A stretch of 64,000 nt of DNA from Zongyangia hominis (GTDB taxonomy: Bacteria > Bacillota > Clostridia > Oscillospirales > Ruminococcaceae), in the NCBI RefSeq assembly GCF_014385095.1, contig NZ_JACRTC010000001.1:186001-250000 (forward strand), given 5' to 3'. The translations under genes were made by a program, and so were the position numbers. Position 1 is the stretch's first letter; every line of letters starts with the position of its first letter. Positions 1-8,322 of this stretch are shown one piece after another. The notes under the pieces are model-generated. The model saw only the letters and a list, made by a program, of their open reading frames with translations. It searched no databases and was not told where the DNA came from.

Positions 1-405
1 GTCAAGCACACCCAGGCCCATCTCATCCGCGCCGTCATGGAGGGCATGGTCTTCGCGCTGCGGGACGGTTTGGAGATCTTTAAAGAGCTTGGCATCTCGG
101 CGGATAAGATCATCGCTTCGGGCGGCGGCACCAAGAGCCCGCTGCTCCTCCAGATACAGGCGGACATTTACGGCAAGGACATCTATACCACCCAGAGCAA
201 GGATCAGGCCAGCTTCGGCGCGGCCCTGTGCGCAGGCGTGGGCGTGGGGCTCTTTAAGAGCCTGGAGGAAGCTTGCGACAACCTGATCACGTTAAGCCCG
301 GTGGTCACCCATCCCAACCCAGATAATGTCAAGGTCTACAACGAAATGTACCCGCTTTATGCCGAACTTTATAGCCGGAATAAGGAGCTGTTCCACCGGT
401 TGTAA
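1..405 (+). CDS. FGGY-family carbohydrate kinase, xylulokinase-type (C-terminal part)
   Basis: The gene is cut by the window start; the frame is open from base 1 and ends in TAA at 403-405. FGGY kinases phosphorylate sugars such as xylulose with ATP in the cytoplasm. The visible part is the C-terminal ATPase lobe: a helix ending in MVFALRDGLEIF, then the phosphate/adenosine loop ASGGGTKSPLLLQIQADIYG, then a Gly-Ala rich helix (FGAALCAGVGVG), as in xylulokinases. The substrate cannot be fixed from this fragment, because ribulokinases, fuculokinases and glycerol kinases share the lobe. The DUF4867 gene follows after about 180 bp behind its own promoter. Confidence 0.85.
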   Translation, partial: VKHTQAHLIRAVMEGMVFALRDGLEIFKELGISADKIIASGGGTKSPLLLQIQADIYGKDIYTTQSKDQASFGAALCAGVGVGLFKSLEEACDNLITLSPVVTHPNPDNVKVYNEMYPLYAELYSRNKELFHRL

Positions 406-474
406 AAGCCGACAAAAATTGGGGCGTAAAAATAGCAGAGTTACTGATTTTGTACGGGAAACGGGGGTTTCCAA

Positions 475-503
475 TTTACTTTGCTACCCATAGGGACTAT
501 AAT
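475..503 (+). promoter_or_regulatory. SigA promoter of the DUF4867 gene
   Basis: TTTACT at 475-480, a 17-bp spacer and a perfect TATAAT at 498-503. The start codon at 585 lies about 75 bp below the expected transcript start. Confidence 0.6.
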
Positions 504-528
504 AAATATGTACATATTGATGAAATCA

Positions 529-556
529 GGTCAAAGCTGTACGTACTGCTTTGACC
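529..556 (+). promoter_or_regulatory. Inverted repeat in the leader of the DUF4867 gene
   Basis: Perfect 9-bp arms GGTCAAAGC (529-537) and GCTTTGACC (548-556) around a 10-base centre. It lies downstream of the -10 box at 498-503 and about 28 bp before the start codon. It could be an operator for a sugar-responsive repressor or an mRNA hairpin. There is no T-run, so it is not a terminator. Confidence 0.5.
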
Positions 557-584
557 ATGCAACGACGAAAGAGAGGTCTTTCCT

Positions 585-1253
585 ATGTTTGACAAACTGG
601 TGCAGCTCAATCCTGATCTTGCTATCAAAAAAGTGACCGACGACAGCTTCCGCAGATACGGCTTTGTCGTCGAAGGGTACGACGTTTCCGCCATGATTGC
701 TAAGGCCAAAGAGATCGTCAAAATCCCGGAATCCGGCTGTGACTATCATCCGTCCGTGGCCGAACTGGAGGCGCTGGCTCCCAAGGAACTGCTCGAGCAG
801 ATGCATTATGGAGAGATGCCTATGCAGATCGGAACCTGTGCCGGTTTTGGCGACAGCATCGGCGCGCTGGAATATCACAAGGGCGACGAGACTGTCATCG
901 CCGTCACCGACTGCCTGATTCTTATTGGCTGCCAGTCCGACATCATCGACGGCAAGTTTGACACCAAGGACGCCGAGGCCTTCTATGTCCCTGCCGGCAC
1001 CGTGATAGAAACTTATGGCACCTGCTTGCACTATGGCCCTTGCAACGTTTTGGAGAGCGGCTTTATCACCCTGGTCTGCCTGCCCAAGGGCACCAACACC
1101 CCGCTGGACAAACCGGTGGTCATCAACAATCTGGAAGACAAGATGCTGCTGGCCAAGAACAAATGGGTCATTTGCCGCGAGGGTACCGGCGAGGCCAAGG
1201 ACGGCGCATATGTCGGCATTGTGGGCGAGGACTTTAAAGTTAAGATTAAATAA
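585..1253 (+). CDS. DUF4867 family protein (cupin-like)
   Basis: A 222-residue soluble protein without signal peptide or membrane segment. Its sequence resembles the DUF4867 family, which I recall as a mostly Firmicute family often found with sugar kinases; the family call is from memory of its look. The second half reads as a small-molecule binding barrel: alternating beta segments and a His-containing stretch (YGTCLHYGPCNV), as in ureidoglycolate-lyase-like cupins. Start ATG 585 follows a purine-rich AGAGAGGT. The gene has its own promoter and terminator, so it is probably monocistronic. The biochemical role is unknown; a sugar-related role is inferred only from the kinase upstream. Confidence 0.6.
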   Translation: MFDKLVQLNPDLAIKKVTDDSFRRYGFVVEGYDVSAMIAKAKEIVKIPESGCDYHPSVAELEALAPKELLEQMHYGEMPMQIGTCAGFGDSIGALEYHKGDETVIAVTDCLILIGCQSDIIDGKFDTKDAEAFYVPAGTVIETYGTCLHYGPCNVLESGFITLVCLPKGTNTPLDKPVVINNLEDKMLLAKNKWVICREGTGEAKDGAYVGIVGEDFKVKIK

Positions 1254-1272
1254 GCGTCACAGGTATGAAAAA

Positions 1273-1301
1273 GGGCGGGCAGCTTGCTGCCCGCCCTTTT
1301 T
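1273..1301 (+). terminator. Rho-independent terminator after DUF4867
   Basis: Perfect 10-bp stem GGGCGGGCAG/CTGCCCGCCC with a 4-base loop, then a T-run. Confidence 0.9.
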
Positions 1302-1422
1302 GTATAAGCCGCAGAGCAGAAAACGGCTTCCTATCCTTGGCGGCGCATCTGCCAACCCAAGGAAACGATATGGAAAAGGGTGCGCCTTTCCGATGTAAGG
1401 AAGCAGAGGAGGGGAAAGAAAC

Positions 1423-1872
1423 ATGGAGCTATGCGTTTTTGCGCCTTGGATGCAGCCGGCGGCCACCCGCTTTTTTTCCATCTGTCTCCCGGCGTCGGGC
1501 AGGACCTTTGAGCCTCAGGGGAGGCATCGTGCCCTTACCGACCTGGCGGCCCATTACGGGGACGGGAACTGCTGGTGTCTGATGGAGGGGGAGGAAATCG
1601 TCGGAACCGCGGCGGTGCGGGCGCTGGGGGATGAGGTCTGCGAGCTCAAGCTGATGTACGTCCTGCCCCGCTGTCAGAAAAAGGGGTGGGGAGCGCTTTT
1701 GTACGCAAAGGCCGAGGAATATGCCAGGGATCGGGGATTCCGGAAGATGCTGCTGGATACCTTGAGCGAAAGCCGGGACGCCATCGCCTTTTATCACAAG
1801 CGGGGCTTTGTGGAAACAGAGCGCTATAACGGCAATTTTCATGCCGATGTATTTATGGAAAAGATATTATAA
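1423..1872 (+). CDS. GNAT family N-acetyltransferase
   Basis: A 149-residue single-domain GNAT fold, which transfers an acetyl group from acetyl-CoA to an amine. Strand 4 with the acetyl-CoA loop is visible (ELKLMYVLPRCQKKGWG, a variant of the usual V-x-P-x-x-Q/R-x-x-G-x-G/A), followed by the helix LLYAKAEEYARDRG and the C-terminal SRDAIAFYHKRGFVE motif. The first 30 residues diverge from the family but the length is normal. The start follows AGGGGAAAGAAAC. The substrate cannot be predicted. It sits alone between two terminators. Confidence 0.85.
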   Translation: MELCVFAPWMQPAATRFFSICLPASGRTFEPQGRHRALTDLAAHYGDGNCWCLMEGEEIVGTAAVRALGDEVCELKLMYVLPRCQKKGWGALLYAKAEEYARDRGFRKMLLDTLSESRDAIAFYHKRGFVETERYNGNFHADVFMEKIL

Positions 1873-1960
1873 TAAAAGGCACTGTTAAAGAATGTGCGAA
1901 CAAATGGAACTCCCTGTGGGCGGCTTTTATGGCGCAGAGGGGAGGGATCGTTTTAGACGA

Positions 1961-1998
1961 AAAAAAGGCTCTCTGTCCCATAGGACAGAGAGCCTTTT
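1961..1998. terminator. Bidirectional terminator
   Basis: Stem GGCTCTCTGTCC/GGACAGAGAGCC at 1967-1978 and 1983-1994, with an A-run before and TTTT after. It serves the GNAT gene (+) and manA (-), which converge here. Confidence 0.9.
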
Positions 1999-2011
1999 GA
2001 ATACCAGTTGA

Positions 2012-2983
2012 TTATTTCGCGATGGAAAGCAGGCAGACGCCGTTGCCGGTGATCTCATATTCGCCGAAGTTGGCGGGGACGAAGACGCTGTCGCCCTTGT
2101 GGTAGGGGACGCTGCCGCCGTTCCATTTGACCTCGCCGTCGCCGGAGAGGAAGAGCAGGTGGTGGAAGGAATCGGTGCCGGCGGTCTGGACAGCTTTGGA
2201 TTCCACTTCCAGACGGTAGACAGTGAAATACTGGCAGTCGGCGACCCAGTATTTCTTAAAGCCGTCGAATACTTCCGGCTCGGGCTTGGGCAGGATGACC
2301 GTCTCAGGGGGATTGTAGTTCATGACGTCGGCGGACTCCTCCAGCTGGAAGGGGAAGTCGCAGGGGCGGCCGTAGTTATACATGGAATAGGTGGTGTCGG
2401 AGTTCTGCTGAATCTCCGCCAAGAGGGTACCCTTGCCGACCGCATGGATGGTGCCGGAGGTGACCATGATGGCGTCGCCGGGTTTGACCGGGACAGCGGC
2501 GACCATGTCCATGATGGTGCCGTCGTTGACCTTTTGAATGTACTCTTCCCGGTTGGTTTCCCGGTTAAAGCCGTAGTAGGTCACAGCGTCGGGTTCGCAT
2601 TCCACATAGTACCACATCTCGGTCTTGCCGGGCTCATGCTCCACCCGATAGCCGTATTCGTCGGTGGGATGGACCTGCAATGTCAAATCCTGATCGGAAT
2701 CGAGGAATTTGACCAGCAGCGGGAAACGGTCATATTTTGCGCCGGCGGTGCCGACGACGTCGTGGCCTTCCTCTTTCATGGCCTGGATGTAGGCGGAGAG
2801 AGTCTTTCCCTTGTGGTTGCCGGAGACGACGATGCTTTCACCGTTTTTATGGCAGGAAAGCTCCCAGCTTTCCGCGGTGATCTCATAAGGTGTATCGAAT
2901 TTGCCGTATTCATCCCGGAGCCGTCCATGGCCGCCATGGGGATAATCTTTGTAAGCGGGGCGCAGTCTGATGGGTTGCAGCAT
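2012..2983 (-). CDS. manA: Type I mannose-6-phosphate isomerase
   Basis: Interconverts mannose 6-phosphate and fructose 6-phosphate. The protein has 323 residues, the short ManA form of Firmicutes. Zinc ligands are visible as His105 in LQVHPTDEYG, Glu122 in GKTEMWYY and His180 in TSGTIHAVG, and the catalytic Arg is in SMYNYGR. The C-terminal third is the second cupin barrel. Start ATG 2983 follows AGGAGGATGAAACT on the minus strand. No mannose transporter is near; the gene may simply supply or drain GDP-mannose precursors. Confidence 0.95.
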   Translation of the reverse strand: MLQPIRLRPAYKDYPHGGHGRLRDEYGKFDTPYEITAESWELSCHKNGESIVVSGNHKGKTLSAYIQAMKEEGHDVVGTAGAKYDRFPLLVKFLDSDQDLTLQVHPTDEYGYRVEHEPGKTEMWYYVECEPDAVTYYGFNRETNREEYIQKVNDGTIMDMVAAVPVKPGDAIMVTSGTIHAVGKGTLLAEIQQNSDTTYSMYNYGRPCDFPFQLEESADVMNYNPPETVILPKPEPEVFDGFKKYWVADCQYFTVYRLEVESKAVQTAGTDSFHHLLFLSGDGEVKWNGGSVPYHKGDSVFVPANFGEYEITGNGVCLLSIAK

Positions 2984-3020
2984 AGTTTCATCCTCCTGTG
3001 GTTATGAATTCAAATCAACC

Positions 3021-3036
3021 ATTGCCGTCCGGCAAT
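3021..3036. promoter_or_regulatory. Inverted repeat upstream of manA
   Basis: ATTGCCG-TC-CGGCAAT lies 38 bp before the manA start, in an AT-rich stretch. It is a candidate operator or 5' UTR hairpin. The rest of 2984-3209 holds no convincing gene. Confidence 0.35.
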
Positions 3037-3209
3037 ATTAAAACCTACTTACTATTAAACAATATTTCGGAAATGTTGGCAATATTCTGGGGCAAAGATT
3101 GTCGATATGCAGTAAAAACCGGTGTAAAATTTGTGGATATGTGTTGGATAGGTCAGGAAGAGACCTTCATCCTCCAAGAATGAAAAAGGGGCGGTTCCAG
3201 CACCGCCGA

Positions 3210-3238
3210 TTGACCGGGCGGGAAATTCGTCGTATACT
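3210..3238 (+). promoter_or_regulatory. SigA promoter of mtnN
   Basis: TTGACC (3210-3215), 17-bp spacer, TATACT (3233-3238). The expected transcript start near 3245 lies after the upstream ATG at 3241, which supports the start at 3268. Confidence 0.8.
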
Positions 3239-3267
3239 GGATGAAAAATGAGGATCGGGAGGACACT

Positions 3268-3960
3268 ATGAAAAAAATTGGAATCATCGGCGCTATGCCG
3301 GAAGAAGTGAATATATTAAAAGAAAAGCTGGAAGGACTTGGCGCCCACCATCAGGGCGGCATCGACATCTATACCGGTTCCCTCCACGGCAGCCAGGTGG
3401 CCTTGTGCTGCAGCGGCATGGGGAAAGCCAGCGCCGCCGCGGCGACCCAGCTGCTCATCACTGGATTTGACGTGCAGATGGTCATCAACAGCGGCATTGC
3501 GGGGAACATGACTCCGGAGCTGGGGGTGGGGGATGTGGCCATCTCGGAAGAGGTCACCTACCACGACGCCACTCTTTCCATGCTCAGCCAGAGCTATCCG
3601 TTTAAGGAGCGCTTCACGGCGGACCCGGCGTTAGTGGCCGCGGCGCAGAAGGCTTGTGAGGAGCTTTCGATCCATAGCGCGGTGGGTACCATCGCCACCG
3701 GGGACCAGTTTATCTGTGAAGCCGCCGTCAAAGAGCGGATTGCCCGGGAATACGCGCCGCTTTGCGTGGAGATGGAGGGCGCGGCCATCGCCCACATCGC
3801 CATGAAAAACGACGTCCCCTTTGTCATCATCCGCTCTATGAGCGACGACGCGGATGAGTCAGCCAAAGAGAAACTGGTGATCAAAAAGTTTGACATCACC
3901 GAATACTGCCAGACAGCCAGCGCCATCTCGGAGCACACCATCCGGCATCTGGGCCGATAA
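3268..3960 (+). CDS. mtnN: 5'-methylthioadenosine/S-adenosylhomocysteine nucleosidase
   Basis: Hydrolyses MTA and SAH to adenine plus the thioribose, the salvage step for by-products of polyamine synthesis and methylation. The 230-residue product begins MKKIGIIGAMPEEV, with catalytic Glu12 in place, has the substrate loop CVEMEGAAIAHIA, and ends with RSMSDDADESA, where the catalytic Asp lies. An in-frame ATG at 3241 would add nine residues, but the promoter places the mRNA start after it, and GGAGG lies just ahead of 3268. The gene is monocistronic with its own terminator. Confidence 0.95.
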   Translation: MKKIGIIGAMPEEVNILKEKLEGLGAHHQGGIDIYTGSLHGSQVALCCSGMGKASAAAATQLLITGFDVQMVINSGIAGNMTPELGVGDVAISEEVTYHDATLSMLSQSYPFKERFTADPALVAAAQKACEELSIHSAVGTIATGDQFICEAAVKERIAREYAPLCVEMEGAAIAHIAMKNDVPFVIIRSMSDDADESAKEKLVIKKFDITEYCQTASAISEHTIRHLGR

Positions 3961-3987
3961 TTGAGGAAAGAAAGCTGGGAACAACCG

Positions 3988-4020
3988 GGCGATGGGAATT
4001 TTCCCACCGCCTCTTTTTTT
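3988..4020 (+). terminator. Terminator after mtnN
   Basis: An 11-bp stem GGCGATGGGAA/TTCCCACCGCC with one mismatch, followed by CTCTTTTTTT. Confidence 0.8.
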
Positions 4021-4160
4021 GCGGCGCGGCAGGTATGACGGCGGCGACGAGAATAGGCGCTCCGAGGGGGACAAGCTAGAAAATTGGAGGGCGAATACCG
4101 TCTAGGTCAGCCTGGGGCGCTGGAAGGTGGACGCTTTTGCTGGAAGCAACATCCCAAAGA

Positions 4161-4194
4161 AAAAGGGCCGGAAGCGACAGCTTCCGGCCCTTTT
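4161..4194. terminator. Bidirectional terminator near the end of the alcohol dehydrogenase gene
   Basis: Perfect 11-bp stem GGGCCGGAAGC/GCTTCCGGCCC with loop GACA, an A-run on one side and TTTT on the other. It lies just downstream of the minus-strand dehydrogenase. Confidence 0.9.
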
Positions 4195-4206
4195 GAGAGC
4201 CTGATG

Positions 4207-5373
4207 TTAACGATAGGATTTTTCCAGGACGTCGACGATGTCCTCGTGGGTCATCTGATAGCGGTCCAGGTCAAAGAGCCCGCCCATGATGTTCTTGGCA
4301 TGAGTGGCAATCTTGTCCAGTTCCTCTTTCTTGATGCCGTAATCGGACATCTTGAGCTGGTCGACGCCGCATGCCTTCTGCAGGTCGTGGAGCGCCGTCA
4401 CAAAGTCCATGGGCTCCTTGGCGTCGGTTTTACCCAAGGCTTTGGCCATGTCCACAAAGCGCTCGGGAACCTTCTGGGCAAAGAGGCTGTTGTAGGCCAG
4501 AGAGACCATAATGAGGCCCGCGCCGTGGGGCAGCTCCGGATGATAGCCGCTCATGGCGTGCTCGATGGAGTGCTCGGAGGTGCAGCTGGAGGTGGATTCC
4601 ACCATGCCGGCCAGGGTGTTGGCCAGAGCTACGTTGGCTCTCGCCTCGGCGTCGCTGCCATCCTTGACCGCCTGGGGCAGATATTTGCCGATGAGCTCGA
4701 TGGCTTTGAGGGCGAACAGATCGCTGATGGGGTTAGCAATGTTGGCGATATAGCCCTCAGTGGAATGGAAGAGGGCGTCGAAGCCCTGGTAGGCGGTGAG
4801 CTTGGGCGGAACACTCATCATCAAGTCGGGGTCGATGATGGAGAAGTAGGGGAAAGTCTTGTCACAGCCAAAGCCGATCTTCTCGTCGGTCTCTTCCTTG
4901 GTGGTCACGGTGAAGGGGTCGGCCTCGGTGCCGGTGCCCGCCGTGGTGGTGATGGCGATGATGGGCAGCGGGTCATTGACAATGGGTTGGCCTTTGCCGG
5001 AGCCGCCGCTGATGTAATCCCAGTAATCCCCTTCGTTGGTGGCCATGACGGCGATGGCCTTGGAAGAGTCGATGCTGCTGCCGCCACCTAAGCCGATGAC
5101 AAAATCGCAGCCTTCCGCTTTGGCCAGTGCCGCGCCCTCCATGACATGGGACTTGATGGGGTTGGGCAGGATTTTATCAAAAATCACATAGGCGGTGTTG
5201 TTTTTTTCCAGCAGCGCCGTCAGCCGGTCCAGATAGCCGTATTTCTTCATGGAAGTGCCGCCGGAGGTGACGATGATCGCTTTCTTTCCGGGGAGCTTCT
5301 CGGTGGCCATACGGTTGAGTTCGCCCTTTCCGAAGAACAGACGAACCGGGATGTAATAGCTAAAACTTTGCAT
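4207..5373 (-). CDS. Iron-containing alcohol dehydrogenase
   Basis: A group III alcohol dehydrogenase of 388 residues that reduces an aldehyde or ketone with NAD(P)H. The N-terminal dinucleotide fold has the GLGGGSSIDSSKAIA loop and the TTTAGTGTEADPF segment. The C-terminal helical half carries metal ligands in GFDALFHSTEG and in the His-rich EHSIEHAMSGYHPELPHGAG. It resembles butanol-dehydrogenase-type enzymes, but the substrate cannot be told. The start chosen is 5373 (MQSFSYYIPVRLFFG), behind GGGAGGAATCAAT; the ATG at 5424 lacks a ribosome binding site. Confidence 0.92.
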   Translation of the reverse strand: MQSFSYYIPVRLFFGKGELNRMATEKLPGKKAIIVTSGGTSMKKYGYLDRLTALLEKNNTAYVIFDKILPNPIKSHVMEGAALAKAEGCDFVIGLGGGSSIDSSKAIAVMATNEGDYWDYISGGSGKGQPIVNDPLPIIAITTTAGTGTEADPFTVTTKEETDEKIGFGCDKTFPYFSIIDPDLMMSVPPKLTAYQGFDALFHSTEGYIANIANPISDLFALKAIELIGKYLPQAVKDGSDAEARANVALANTLAGMVESTSSCTSEHSIEHAMSGYHPELPHGAGLIMVSLAYNSLFAQKVPERFVDMAKALGKTDAKEPMDFVTALHDLQKACGVDQLKMSDYGIKKEELDKIATHAKNIMGGLFDLDRYQMTHEDIVDVLEKSYR

Positions 5374-5429
5374 ATTGATTCCTCCCGCCGCTAATTGCGG
5401 CTGATATGATGAAAATACTTCCATCCTGG

Positions 5430-5458
5430 ATTATATACGATTCCAGAGAATTTCTCAA
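5430..5458 (-). promoter_or_regulatory. SigA promoter of the alcohol dehydrogenase
   Basis: On the minus strand: TTGAGA (5453-5458), 17 bp, TATAAT (5430-5435). A small GCCGC/GCGGC hairpin (5390-5404) sits in the leader just before the ribosome binding site and could affect translation. Confidence 0.75.
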
Positions 5459-5587
5459 TGGGATGGGCCTTCCTGCAACTGGTTTCATCAAAAATTTGTA
5501 GAAATGAACAATGCCGGGTTCCACGCGCGGGCAGCATGGAGATATGGCAGTCGCCCGAGCAGGCAGTTGCGGATATTTGCATATGCA

Positions 5588-5620
5588 TAAAAAAGCAGCC
5601 GAAACATCGGCTGCTTTTTT
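5588..5620. terminator. Bidirectional terminator, left flank of a repeat element
   Basis: Stem AGCAGCCGA/TCGGCTGCT (5594-5602, 5607-5615) with an A-run and a T-run. A related hairpin GCAGCCG/CGGCTGC with TTTTT recurs at 5690-5714, so the repeat core at 5621-5665 is flanked by two near copies of the same hairpin. Confidence 0.85.
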
Positions 5621-5665
5621 GGCGCATGGAAAGCGGAGCGCGGCCAGCGCGGAAGCTTAGCGCAG
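5621..5665 (+). repeat. Dispersed nested-hairpin repeat, copy A
   Basis: GGCGCAT..GAGCGC..AGCGCGGAAGC..GCGCA, a degenerate copy of the family whose core is GCGCRRATGCCCWGCGCAT. It lies directly after a terminator T-run in the 362-bp gap between adh and putP. Confidence 0.55.
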
Positions 5666-5735
5666 GGGAGGCCCAGCGAAGCGGAGGCGGCAGCCGATTA
5701 TACGGCTGCTTTTTGCCTTGTGGGCTTAGGGACCG

Positions 5736-7220
5736 TCAGATATTGGCGGCCTTGGCTTTTTCAAAGATTTCCTTGACATCGTCGCCGGGCTCCTTGTCGA
5801 GCTTGGAGAAGGCGAAGACGCACAACAGGCTCAGGGCAAATCCGGGAATCAGGGAATAGATACTGGTGGTGGCCTCCAGCTTCAAGGTTTCCCAGATCAG
5901 CACGCAGGCGCCGCCGGACACCATGCCGGCCACAGCGCCCTTGAGGGTCATCCGTCTCCAGAACAGGGAGAGCAGGATGACCGGTCCGAAAGCGGCGCCG
6001 AAGCCCGCCCATGCGTAGGAAACCAGCCCCATCACCGAGCTGTTGGGATCCAGCGCGATCAGATAAGCGATGGCGGCGATGACCAGTACCGAGATGCGGC
6101 TGACCAGCATCAGCTCCTTATCCGACGCATTTTTGCGGAACAACGCCTTATAGAAGTCGTTGGAGACCGCGGAAGCGGTGACCAGCAACTGGGAGTCGGC
6201 GGTACTCATCACGGCGGCCAGGATGGCGGAGAGCAGGACGCCGGTGAGCAGCGGCGGCATCAGCTTGGTTGCCAGATCCATAAAGATGATTTCCGCCGCG
6301 CCTTTGCTGGCGTAAGCGATGCCGGCGGACTCCATGTAGCCGAAACCGACTACGCCCACAGCGATGGCTGCCGTCAGGGAGATGGCCACCCACACCATGG
6401 CGATGATACGGGACTTTTTGATCATGGAGCTAGATTTGATGGCCATGAAGCGGGTGAGGATATGGGGCATGCCGAAGTAGCCCAGGCCCCAGGCCAGACT
6501 GGAAATGACGGTGGCGAAAGTGACGCCGGAAAACAGGCTCAGGAATCCGGACCCCCCCAGGGAAGTCAGCATGTTGACTGACAAGTCCGGCGTTTTAAAC
6601 GCCGCCACCACCGGGACGATGACGATGGCGAAGAACATCAGGATGCCTTGGAAGAAGTCGGTCCAGCACACCGCCAGGAATCCGCCCAGGAAGGTGTAGG
6701 AAATGATGATGACCGCGCCGATGGTCAGCGCCAGCACATAGTCGAGGTTAAAGACATACTGGAAGAGCTTGGCCCCCGCGTTAAAAGCGGAAGCAGTGTA
6801 GACCAGGAAAAAGATGAAGATGATGACGGCACAGATGCTGCGCACCGCCACGGACTTGCTTTTGAAGCGGTTTTGCAGATACTCAGGAATGGTGATGGAG
6901 TCCCCGGACACCGCGGTGAAGCGGCGCAAACGGGAGGCGACCACCTTCCAGTTAAAATAAGTGCCCAGGCCCAGGCCAATGGCGATCCAACCCGCGCTGA
7001 TGCCGGACCAGTAAGCCGCGGCGGGAAGCCCCATAAGCAGCCAGCCGCTCATGTCGGAAGCCTGTGCGCTCAGGGCGGTGACCCAGCTGTTGAGCTGCCG
7101 TCCGCCCAAGAAGTAGTCGGATAGATTGTTCGATTTTGCATAGAAAAAGAATCCAATGCCCAGCATAGCCGCCAGGTAAATGATAAACGTAATTAATACG
7201 CTGATATTGATTCCATTCAT
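5736..7220 (-). CDS. putP: Sodium:solute symporter, PutP type (Na+/proline)
   Basis: A 494-residue membrane protein with about 13 transmembrane helices, which takes up proline or a related solute with Na+. Typical SSS-family features are YFLGGRQLNSWVTALSAQASDMSGWLLMG in the first helices and ILAAVMSTADSQLLVTASAVSNDFY in the later Na+-binding helix, both close to PutP. Start 7220 (MNGINISVLI) follows AGGAGGGGACTGC; the open frame upstream of it is not translated, judging by the promoter and ribosome binding site. A role in proline uptake for Stickland metabolism or osmoprotection is inferred. Confidence 0.9.
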   Translation of the reverse strand: MNGINISVLITFIIYLAAMLGIGFFFYAKSNNLSDYFLGGRQLNSWVTALSAQASDMSGWLLMGLPAAAYWSGISAGWIAIGLGLGTYFNWKVVASRLRRFTAVSGDSITIPEYLQNRFKSKSVAVRSICAVIIFIFFLVYTASAFNAGAKLFQYVFNLDYVLALTIGAVIIISYTFLGGFLAVCWTDFFQGILMFFAIVIVPVVAAFKTPDLSVNMLTSLGGSGFLSLFSGVTFATVISSLAWGLGYFGMPHILTRFMAIKSSSMIKKSRIIAMVWVAISLTAAIAVGVVGFGYMESAGIAYASKGAAEIIFMDLATKLMPPLLTGVLLSAILAAVMSTADSQLLVTASAVSNDFYKALFRKNASDKELMLVSRISVLVIAAIAYLIALDPNSSVMGLVSYAWAGFGAAFGPVILLSLFWRRMTLKGAVAGMVSGGACVLIWETLKLEATTSIYSLIPGFALSLLCVFAFSKLDKEPGDDVKEIFEKAKAANI

Positions 7221-7355
7221 GCAGTCCCCTCCTTGTTTTTTCTTTTCCGGATGCCGGCCCCTTTGCAGCCCTCTCACCCGGATGCCGCGGCGCTTGGCGA
7301 ATATTTCCACCCACAATGGAAATTTCCGCACCCGCGCGCCGCCAGTCATTTTTTA

Positions 7356-7384
7356 ATTATATCGCACTGTTCCCATGATTTCAA
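7356..7384 (-). promoter_or_regulatory. SigA promoter of putP
   Basis: Minus strand: TTGAAA (7379-7384), 17 bp, TATAAT (7356-7361). The transcript would carry a leader of about 130 bases. The remainder of 7221-7571 is AT-rich and shows nothing else. Confidence 0.75.
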
Positions 7385-7584
7385 CAATTTTCCACTTTAC
7401 TTCGCTGAATTTTTGACTTTTGGCTTCTTTTCCATTATACTGGCAAAGATTGTCCACCATAAAAATCAGTAGAAAAGCGGTACGTATGAGGGAAAATCAA
7501 GCGTTTTTAACTGAAAATCACCATTTCTCAAAAACGGCATAAGATAGGGAGACAGAGAATACCACAGGGATGGAGGAATTTATC

Positions 7585-8031
7585 ATGTTGTGCATGCGAG
7601 ATATTGAGAGAAAAGACCACGACGCATTTGTGGAGATGGTCGTCGATTTTTACGGCGGCGGAGCCGCGCTGTACGGGGCAAACATGGAACACATTGAAAA
7701 GACCTTTGAGGCCATTATGGAAAAGTGTCCTTATCTCCGAGCGGTCATGATTGAGCAAGAGGAAAAGATCATGGGATTTGCCCTGCTTGCCTACACCTGG
7801 AGCAATGAATCGGGCGGTATGGTGGTCTGGTTGGAGGAACTCTATGTAAAACCTGGGTATCAGGGCCAGAAAATCGGGTCCCAGTTCCTTCGGTGGATGG
7901 AAAAAGAATATGCCGACTTTAGCCGCATCCGTTTGGAGGTCTGCCCCTCCAACCCCGGCGCCCGCCGGCTCTATGAGCGATTTGGGTTTGAAACGCTCGA
8001 TTATATCCAAATGATCAAAGACAAAAAATAG
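7585..8031 (+). CDS. GNAT family N-acetyltransferase
   Basis: A 148-residue GNAT protein. The acetyl-CoA site is the classic WLEELYVKPGYQGQKIGSQF (R/Q-x-x-G-x-G/A form), followed by a C-terminal NPGARRLYERFGFE motif. The chosen start at 7585 has GGAGG eight bases ahead; the in-frame ATG at 7570 overlaps that ribosome binding site. The stop codon is part of a terminator hairpin that leads into a repeat copy. Substrate unknown. Confidence 0.85.
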   Translation: MLCMRDIERKDHDAFVEMVVDFYGGGAALYGANMEHIEKTFEAIMEKCPYLRAVMIEQEEKIMGFALLAYTWSNESGGMVVWLEELYVKPGYQGQKIGSQFLRWMEKEYADFSRIRLEVCPSNPGARRLYERFGFETLDYIQMIKDKK

Positions 8032-8085
8032 CTGTAGGCTATTTTGGCGCATGTTGGAGCGCTAAAAGTGCGAATGCCCCTGCGG
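8027..8085 (+). repeat. Dispersed nested-hairpin repeat, copy B, fused to a terminator
   Basis: AATAGC-tgtag-GCTATT with TTTT (8027-8045) overlaps the stop codon of the GNAT gene. It runs straight into GGCGCATGTTGGAGCGC..GTGCGAATGCCCCTGCGG (8046-8085), which matches the family core with two changes. The remaining gap to 8232 is GC-rich without a gene. Confidence 0.65.
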
Positions 8086-8232
8086 CGGCAAGTTGCCGTA
8101 CCCCCGTCGCGCTGTGAAGCTTTCCGAAAACAAAACGCGGGAGACGCGGTAGAGGTTTTGATCGAAGCCCGGGGCGTGACATACCCGCCGCAGGCGCGTA
8201 AAAAACTTTAAAAGAATGCAAGAGAATCTTCA

Positions 8233-8262
8233 TTGACAGGCACTATAAAGACAGCATATAAT
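8233..8262 (+). promoter_or_regulatory. SigA promoter of the small surface peptide gene
   Basis: TTGACA (8233-8238), 18 bp, TATAAT (8257-8262), both hexamers perfect. This rules out a start at 8233. Confidence 0.85.
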
Positions 8263-8322
8263 GAAATTCGTGGATATCCGGAAGAAATCGGAAGGAAATT
8301 CCAGTGGAAGAAGGAACAGGAC

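Noticed and set aside
1900..1960. Possible repeat fragment (TTTTATGGCGCAGAGGGG)
   Set aside because: Only the left edge resembles the element; too short to support.
2998..3183. 61-codon frame before mtnN
   Set aside because: No ribosome binding site or similarity; it overlaps the manA control region.
4084..5091. 335-codon plus-strand frame opposite the alcohol dehydrogenase
   Set aside because: An antisense shadow of a well-supported gene in GC-rich DNA; its sequence is low complexity Gly/Val/His.
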